A DNA stretch of 64,000 nucleotides from an uncultured Collinsella sp. (GTDB taxonomy: Bacteria > Actinomycetota > Coriobacteriia > Coriobacteriales > Coriobacteriaceae). The stretch is from positions 1-64,000 of the forward strand of contig CAUBOH010000014.1 in the NCBI GenBank assembly GCA_958437495.1, read 5' to 3'. The notes under the pieces were generated by a model that saw only the letters and a list, made by a program, of their open reading frames with translations, did no database searches and was not told the origin of the DNA. The translations under genes were made by a program, and so were the position numbers. Each line of letters begins with the position of its first letter. Within the stretch, counting starts at the first letter, position 1. Of the stretch, positions 59,185-64,000 are shown piece by piece.

Positions 59185-59661
59185 TCACGCCAGGTAAGAG
59201 CGAAGGATGGTGAGCCAGCGTGGGGATTCGAGGTGGATGATGTCGTCGGGGACTCCGGCGGGCGCATGGCCGCCAAAGAGCAGGCCGGCATCTGCCGGAT
59301 TGATGAGGCGCACGATCCATACGGCGACGACCAGCACGCACAACACAGTGGCCGCAATATCGATACCACGCTTTAGCTTGCTCGATGCCACCTCCTCGCG
59401 CACGAATGCGAGCACAAACGCAATCGGCACCACCCAAAACAGCGGATGGTAGGCAAAGGCCGCGGCAAAATCGAGGCGCAGCGCCACCAGCCACGCCCTC
59501 GTCATGCCGCATCCCGGACAAGGAATACCCGTCATCAATCGAAAAATGCAGCCGATGTCGAGCAGGTAGAGCGCGAGCCAGGCGATAAAGAGCGCCCCGA
59601 TGCAAGAAAGGGTGCGGCGAAGGAGCTCCGCCGCACCCTTATGTCCCTGAGTGTCACTCAC
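59185..59661 (-). CDS. DUF2752 small membrane protein
   Basis: A 158-aa protein with about four membrane helices. The DUF2752 signature GIPCPGCGMTRAW (two Cys in CPxCG) follows the first helix. The function of the family is unknown. GTG 59661 with AAGG upstream is the most plausible start, 13 bp after the upstream stop; a TTG at 59691 would overlap that gene. Codons about 8-18 coincide with a terminator-like palindrome (59608-59640). Confidence 0.75.
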   Translation of the reverse strand: MSDTQGHKGAAELLRRTLSCIGALFIAWLALYLLDIGCIFRLMTGIPCPGCGMTRAWLVALRLDFAAAFAYHPLFWVVPIAFVLAFVREEVASSKLKRGIDIAATVLCVLVVAVWIVRLINPADAGLLFGGHAPAGVPDDIIHLESPRWLTILRSYLA

Positions 59662-59674
59662 GATGCCTTGATCG

Positions 59675-60325
59675 TTAGGCACGGGCGCCAAGACGGGTGT
59701 TGTACACCGTTGCCAGAGCGTTGGTGTTCTTGATGATGATGTTCATGGCAAAGATGGGGCCAAGACCGCACAGCAGCACGCCGATGATCTGCCACATAAG
59801 AACGGTGGTGCCGTTCTCCTGGAACATCAGGCCGTAGCGAGGGGCGTTGGCCTGCAGGCGGTTGCCAATCTTGTAATACCAGTAGTACGCATAGAAACCG
59901 CAGGTCACGAACGACAGCAGGATGAATGCCGCCAGACCCGGTGTGGAATCGCCGTCATCCTGGCACATAATATTGATGTCGCGGGCCAAGCAATACAGGA
60001 AGTAGTACGAATAGATACCGCAGGTCACGATGGAAAGCAGCAGCCAGCCAATCAGGCTGCGGTCAGCCTTAACGGGGCCATAGCCCATCGGAGCGGATGC
60101 GGGCTGTTGGGCGTACTGACCGGCGTACTGCTGCTGGCCGGTGTACTGCTGCTGAGGCTGGGGCGCAGGCTGAATAGCCTGGGCCGGAGCGGGCTGGGGC
60201 TGAGGCGCGGGCTGCGGCGCCGGCTGCGGGGCCGGAGCGGCAGAAGCGGTACCAACGGCGGATCCGCAAACAGGGCAGAATTTGGCATCATCCGAAATGG
60301 GAGAACCACAAGTAGGACAGAACAT
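59675..60325 (-). CDS. Zinc-ribbon DUF4234 membrane protein
   Basis: A 216-aa protein. The N-terminus is a zinc ribbon with CPTCGS and CPVCGS, followed by a Gln/Pro/Ala low-complexity linker (about 30-80), then four hydrophobic segments in two similar halves (LLLSIVTCGIYSYYFLY and ILLSFVTCGFYAYYWYYK), the DUF4234 pattern. AAGGAGAGG precedes the ATG. The two genes that flank it are also small membrane proteins, and its ribbon is shared with the upstream DUF4013-like gene. Function is unknown. Confidence 0.82.
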   Translation of the reverse strand: MFCPTCGSPISDDAKFCPVCGSAVGTASAAPAPQPAPQPAPQPQPAPAQAIQPAPQPQQQYTGQQQYAGQYAQQPASAPMGYGPVKADRSLIGWLLLSIVTCGIYSYYFLYCLARDINIMCQDDGDSTPGLAAFILLSFVTCGFYAYYWYYKIGNRLQANAPRYGLMFQENGTTVLMWQIIGVLLCGLGPIFAMNIIIKNTNALATVYNTRLGARA

Positions 60326-60480
60326 AACCCTCTCCTTTTCCTAAGGCGCTAGACGCCTCTAAACCTTACACGTCTATGTTCTCAACAATAGCCGCGACGT
60401 TGTTGCGCAACATTGACCAATTTCCGAGAAATTTTGCTGCAACCGTTTTCCCAGGCATTTTCTTGCTTTCGCAGTAGAAA

Positions 60481-60514
60481 AAGGCACCCCGGGCTCAGTT
60501 GCCCAGGGCGCCTC
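60481..60514 (-). terminator. Terminator of the DUF4013-like gene
   Basis: AGGCGCCCTGGG and CCCGGGGTGCCT arms on the minus strand around CAACTGAG, followed by TTTTTC, 7 bp after the stop. Confidence 0.88.
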
Positions 60515-60520
60515 GACCGA

Positions 60521-61927
60521 CTATTCGGCTTGATTGTTTTCGGCAGCAGGATTGTCGCCCGGCTCATCCGCCGGCGTGGCAACAGCAGTCCAATCGGGCT
60601 CCACAGGCGTGGCCTCGGGCGCGGGAGCCGGTGCCGGGGCAGAGGTCGGCGCGGGTGCCGGGGCAGGTGCAGGCGCGGGTGCCGGGGCAGGTGCAGGCGC
60701 AGCGCCAGCGGCCATGGGATTGAAGCCCGCAGGCGTAGGCTTCTTCTCACCCGGAAGCACAAACGTCAGAACATCGTCGGCATCCTCATCGGACCACTCG
60801 CTGGCATGGCGTGCTGCCCAATAGCCAACGGCGCGATACTTGAGCATCTTGCCAAACACATTCAGGAACACCGTGACAAAGGCAACGATCATCAAGAACA
60901 GGATGAGCGTGATGCCACCGCCCTCGATGATTGCCGCGATACCCGACGGGCGAGAATAGTAGCCGTAATAGCCGTAACTGGTAATTCCCAGCGCGGCGAT
61001 AAAGCCAAAGATGGCAGTAAAGATCCACGTGATGATGTTCGACACGATGCCCGTCAAAAACTCGGGGAGAATCGATGCGCAGAATAACTTACCCAGGTTG
61101 GCCTTATAGGACTTCCAAACCTTCTCAAGCGAAAAAGCGCTCTCGACGCGGCCAACGACCGCAAAGTGCATCACGGCGGCATCGCCAAACATCTTAAACA
61201 GAATGCCCAGCACCAGCGAAACGATCACAGCAAAGACGAGCAGGCCCATCGACCCAACAAGCGCGCCCTCGAGACCGCGCGACCCGTAAAAATAGTACGA
61301 ACCGACAGTGCCGATCACAGCGCTCTCGATCGCCGAAAGCACCACGCCAATCACCGGGATAACGGCGATGAACTCGAGCACACCCGTAATGACAGACGAG
61401 AAAATGCCCAGGCCAAACGAGGTCGAGCGCAGCAGTGGGCGCTCCATGCCGTTATCGTTCTTAGACGACAAGTCGCGGCCCCATTCGATACCAAAGCCAG
61501 CGCCGCACACGCTTGCCACGTAAGCGAGCAAAAAGCCAATGGCCGCTGCAATGCCACCGATAACGGGGATGAACAGCACCAGCACCGACGCGACGCAAAT
61601 CAGCGCCGGTAAAAATGCAATCTGGCACACGCGAACCAAGGCACCAGGAACCTTGAGCATGTCGTTGAAGGCCTGAGCCATGCAACCCTTGGGCACGTTC
61701 ATCGCCGGCTGGGGCGCAACGAACGGCTGAGGCTGAGGTTGGACAAACGGCTGGCCCTGCGGCTGGGGCTGAGGCTGGGGCTGCGGTTGGGGCTGGGGCT
61801 GCGGTTGGGGCTGGCCCTGCGGGGCAGAACCGACAGCGGCATGAGGAGCCTCAGTATTAGGAGCACCGCACACGCCGCAGAACTTGTCGTTATCGCCCAT
61901 GGGGGCGCCACACTGCGAACAGAACAT
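60521..61927 (-). CDS. Zinc-ribbon DUF4013-like membrane protein with PQ and AP repeats
   Basis: A 468-aa protein. An N-terminal zinc ribbon (CSQCGAPM and CGVCGAP) leads into a run of alternating Pro-Gln (about 42-62). A DUF4013-type body (about 85-385) contains about six helices. The C-terminus is a run of Ala-Pro repeats and an acidic tail. The start at 61927 (MFCSQCG) has AAGGGA 8 nt upstream. The role is unknown; low-complexity arms on both cytosolic ends suggest protein-protein tethering. Confidence 0.82.
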   Translation of the reverse strand: MFCSQCGAPMGDNDKFCGVCGAPNTEAPHAAVGSAPQGQPQPQPQPQPQPQPQPQPQGQPFVQPQPQPFVAPQPAMNVPKGCMAQAFNDMLKVPGALVRVCQIAFLPALICVASVLVLFIPVIGGIAAAIGFLLAYVASVCGAGFGIEWGRDLSSKNDNGMERPLLRSTSFGLGIFSSVITGVLEFIAVIPVIGVVLSAIESAVIGTVGSYYFYGSRGLEGALVGSMGLLVFAVIVSLVLGILFKMFGDAAVMHFAVVGRVESAFSLEKVWKSYKANLGKLFCASILPEFLTGIVSNIITWIFTAIFGFIAALGITSYGYYGYYSRPSGIAAIIEGGGITLILFLMIVAFVTVFLNVFGKMLKYRAVGYWAARHASEWSDEDADDVLTFVLPGEKKPTPAGFNPMAAGAAPAPAPAPAPAPAPAPAPTSAPAPAPAPEATPVEPDWTAVATPADEPGDNPAAENNQAE

Positions 61928-62077
61928 CGAAATCATCCCTTCGTATCTAGAGCGAATCACCTGGATCGCAAACGATGTCTTTCGCATCATTATCGCCTAA
62001 TGTGGGGACAAATACTCCAAGATGACCGATTTGCAGCGTAGGCGGCTTTATTCAATGATTCGAAGGGTGCATCCGCG

Positions 62078-63100
62078 CTAGTTCGTGCCGCGGAAGCCCT
62101 TGCCCACGATCTCGGAGCTGTCGACGATCGTGATAAAGGCACCCGGATCGATATCGCGGACATAGCGGCGCAGCTGCACGGCCTCGCGACGGCTCAGCAC
62201 GCTCATGATCACCGTCACGCACTTGCCCGAGAAGGCACCGTAGCCGCGGCTGATAGTTGCCGTACGGTTGAGATGTTTGACGATAAACTCCTCGACTTTG
62301 CGCGGCTCGGAACAAATGACCGTACAGACCTTACGAAGGTGAATGCTCTCGATGGCCTTGTCGACCACGAGCGTCTTGGCAAACAGGCCGAGCACGCAAT
62401 ACAGGCCAACGCGCGGACCGTACAAAAAGGCCGCGATGGTCACGATGCCGATATCGACCAGCAGCAAGGCGCGTCCGATCTCGAGCGTCGTGCGGCGCTT
62501 GAGGATCATGGCGAGAATGTCGGTACCACCCGTGGAGGCGCCAATGTCAAAGACAATGGCACTGCCCAGCGCCGGCAAGATGACAGCAAAGCATAAGTCG
62601 AGCCACATATCGCCCGTCATCGAAACATCGGTCGGGATGAACAGCTCGAACAGCGAGACGTAGGCAGAAAGAGCAAAGGAGGCGAAGACACTCCAAAGAA
62701 TCGCCTTGCGATCCAAGAAGATGAAGCCCAGGACGACCAGGACCGCATTGATGATCCACATAAAGACGCCGACGGGCAGGGTCGGGAACAGCGTGGACAG
62801 AATGACCGACACACCCGAGGTGCCGCCGAAGGCAAAGTGATTGGGCGTTTTGAACGCCACGATGGCAAAGGCCGTGAGGATCAAGCCCAGGTTGAGTTCG
62901 CCAAAGAAGCGCAAGAAGCCCGGCTCCTGGCTACGCTTGCGACCGGCACGCTCGCCTTGCTCAATAACATCGCGATCGACCACGCTCTCCATCGGCACCA
63001 CGGGAGGACGGTGTACCTCCTCGGCAGCGCGCGATGCCGCCTCCGCTGCAGCGGCCTCGATTGCCCATGCCTTACTTTCTGTCTCGCGCACGTCGGCCAT
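62078..63100 (-). CDS. YitT family membrane protein
   Basis: A 340-aa protein with an Ala-rich cytosolic N-terminus (about 1-60), five or six helices (GLILTAFAIVAFKTPNHFAFGGTSGVS in parts) and a C-terminal DUF2179 domain (CTVICSEPRKVEEFIVKHLNRTAT, GYGAFSGK). YitT proteins are of unknown function; the cytosolic domain resembles small-ligand sensors. GAAGGG lies upstream of the ATG. Confidence 0.9.
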   Translation of the reverse strand: MADVRETESKAWAIEAAAAEAASRAAEEVHRPPVVPMESVVDRDVIEQGERAGRKRSQEPGFLRFFGELNLGLILTAFAIVAFKTPNHFAFGGTSGVSVILSTLFPTLPVGVFMWIINAVLVVLGFIFLDRKAILWSVFASFALSAYVSLFELFIPTDVSMTGDMWLDLCFAVILPALGSAIVFDIGASTGGTDILAMILKRRTTLEIGRALLLVDIGIVTIAAFLYGPRVGLYCVLGLFAKTLVVDKAIESIHLRKVCTVICSEPRKVEEFIVKHLNRTATISRGYGAFSGKCVTVIMSVLSRREAVQLRRYVRDIDPGAFITIVDSSEIVGKGFRGTN

Positions 63101-63215
63101 TACGGCAACCCTTCGTTAACAATTTGGAAACAATGCGCCCATTAGGGTAACGCGGAACACAACGATTGCAACCCCTCATTTGATGAGCGGCATGCCTTCA
63201 TCGGGGACATATAAA

Positions 63216-63256
63216 AACGGCCGGTCGCGCTTTTGCGTGCGCGACCGGCCGTTTAA
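63216..63256. terminator. Terminator between yitT and the Asp23 gene
   Basis: AAACGGCCGGTCGCGC and GCGCGACCGGCCGTTT are perfect arms around TTTTGCGT. T and A runs on both sides would allow function on both strands; it ends the Asp23 transcript. Confidence 0.88.
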
Positions 63257-63258
63257 CG

Positions 63259-63307
63259 TTTTCGCAGATAGAACCTGCCTAAATAACCATCCTTTTTTGG
63301 TAGGTTA
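63259..63307 (-). repeat. Stop-codon-linked AACCTGCC...GGTAGGTT element (copy 2)
   Basis: TTTTCGCAGATAGAACCTGCC, a spacer with TTTTTT, and GGTAGG ending in TTA, the stop codon of the Asp23 gene. It matches the copy at the rph stop (31994-32044). Confidence 0.65.
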
Positions 63308-63826
63308 CTCGTGCTGGCTGGCGTGGTGCTCGTACTCCTCGGGGGTGATAACGTCCTCGATGCGCAGGTTGACGCCTGCAACCTCAAGGCCGGTCATTGC
63401 AGCCAAGCGCTCGGTGACGCGTGCCTTGACGTCGTCGAAAATTGCGGGCGCATAGGCACCGTACTCGATGATGACCGAGATGTTGACGACCACGCGGTTG
63501 TCATCGGTGACCTCGACCGTCACGCCCTTGGTCAGATTCTCGGCACCAAACTGCTCCTGCACAAAGTGCATGAGGTTGCCCTTCATGCCCAACACGTGCG
63601 GCACCTCGCGAGTGGCCATGGCGACAATCTTCTCGATCACGCCGTTGGAATAGGTCAGCGAGTCCTCGGACTCGTCCGCCTCCTCGTCGTCCTCGTCCGC
63701 CTCGTCTTCGGACTCCGCCTCGACGAGTGCCTCGTCCTCGAGCGTTACGTCCTCCGCCTCGGCGGCGACGGCCTCGTTCGCCTCGAGCTCGGTATCGGCT
63801 ACATCGACCTTCGTGTTAAAAGCCAT
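63305..63826 (-). CDS. Asp23/Gls24 family envelope stress response protein
   Basis: A 173-aa protein. The N-terminal 55 residues are a Glu/Asp-rich disordered arm. The Asp23 domain follows with TYSNGVIEKIVAMATREVPHV in blocks, VEVTDDNRVVVNISVIIEYG and VKARVTERLAAMTGLEVAGVNLRIEDV. In Staphylococcus Asp23 is a membrane-associated alkaline-shock protein held by AmaP and DUF2273 partners. AAGGAGG precedes the ATG. A DUF2273-like gene lies just upstream. Confidence 0.92.
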   Translation of the reverse strand: MAFNTKVDVADTELEANEAVAAEAEDVTLEDEALVEAESEDEADEDDEEADESEDSLTYSNGVIEKIVAMATREVPHVLGMKGNLMHFVQEQFGAENLTKGVTVEVTDDNRVVVNISVIIEYGAYAPAIFDDVKARVTERLAAMTGLEVAGVNLRIEDVITPEEYEHHASQHE

Positions 63827-63870
63827 GGTTCCTCCTTATGCCTGCCGCGAATGCGACAGTCGAATACATA

Positions 63871-64000
63871 TTAGCGGCCGCTAAACAGGCGCCCGAAGAA
63901 GTTGACGATGCCGTTTTCGCCATCACGAATCTGGCCAATCACGGCACCGATCAGTACAAAGAACGCGATGACGAGCGTATCCCACAGGCCCAGCGTAAGC
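63871..64000 (-). CDS. DUF2273-like small membrane protein (partial, 3' end)
   Basis: The last 42 codons on the minus strand read GLWDTLVIAFFVLIGAVIG and IRDGENGIVNFFGRLFSGR before TAA (63871-63873). This is the second helix and basic end of the DUF2273 family, small two-helix membrane proteins that accompany Asp23. The 5' part is beyond the window edge. The 44-bp gap to the Asp23 gene fits one operon. Confidence 0.8.
   Translation of the reverse strand, partial: LTLGLWDTLVIAFFVLIGAVIGQIRDGENGIVNFFGRLFSGR

Noticed and set aside
60590..60720. Short-period repeat as a possible CRISPR array
   Set aside because: It is the coding sequence of an Ala-Pro repeat within the DUF4013-like protein, with no spacers. 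No CRISPR array or cas gene is seen anywhere in the window.

Overview
The window looks like a chromosomal segment of a high-GC (about 60% by eye) Gram-positive bacterium. Gene content and protein character fit the Coriobacteriia, most likely Collinsella or a close relative; this is inferred from recognisable protein families, not from a database match. Supporting signs are a LAATGD-type cell-wall sorting signal, lipoprotein and ECF transporters, no outer-membrane genes, and a DisA/ClpC/YacP/Veg/Asp23 set shared with low-GC Gram-positives. Almost everything is chromosomal housekeeping; no phage, transposase, CRISPR array or rRNA operon is visible.

Layout. 1-5900, plus strand: the tail of an ABC ATPase, a wall-anchored 5'-nucleotidase, an MscS channel, and a two-gene module (ParB-like/BMP fusion plus metallophosphoesterase). 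5913-11311, minus strand: the conserved translation block tRNA-Tyr/Thr/Met-tuf, rpmG, tRNA-Trp, secE-nusG, rplK, rplA, with a second tRNA-Thr upstream. 11535-17047, minus: a compact disA-ispD-ispF-cysS-rlmB-yacP operon. 17268-25823: mntP, pepD, a RHH/PIN toxin-antitoxin pair with a palindromic operator, clpC, a DUF2798 protein and a ThrE-type exporter. 26155-36220, minus: lysS (with an extra C-terminal tRNA-binding domain), greA, tatA, tRNA-Pro, veg-ispE, dtd-rdgB, rph, murI, a HAD phosphatase and murE. 36505-40746, plus: a fused amino-acid ABC binding protein/permease, asnB and tRNA-Val. 41361-46250, minus: argCJBD behind tandem ARG boxes. 46517-50942, minus: an FMN-riboswitch operon with riboflavin ECF transporter genes ribU, a fused ecfA1A2 and ecfT, followed by two flavin-split-barrel proteins. 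51137-53074, plus: an unusual 645-residue TerB-domain protein. 53277-64000, mostly minus: groEL, groES, an amidohydrolase with a divergent M20 peptidase, three small membrane proteins (two with zinc ribbons), a YitT protein, and an Asp23/DUF2273 envelope-stress pair running off the window.

The most striking unexplained signal lies between genes. Two unrelated tRNA genes (Val and Thr(TGT)) are each followed by the same architecture: terminator, a 15-nt antisense copy of that tRNA's own T-arm, a GC-rich hairpin module, then a second copy of the tRNA 3' end and terminator, with unit lengths of 188 and 192 bp. The intergenic regions also hold several families of palindromic elements: a pair of 57-bp palindromes, a 213-bp giant hairpin with perfect 38-bp arms, a 103-nt three-stem element, long-stem elements abutting the stop codons of lysS and dtd, and a motif that incorporates the stop codons of rph and the Asp23 gene. 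Protein-level candidates for new biology are the ParB-BMP/metallophosphoesterase module, the TerB-domain protein, and the fused transporter and LysRS architectures.
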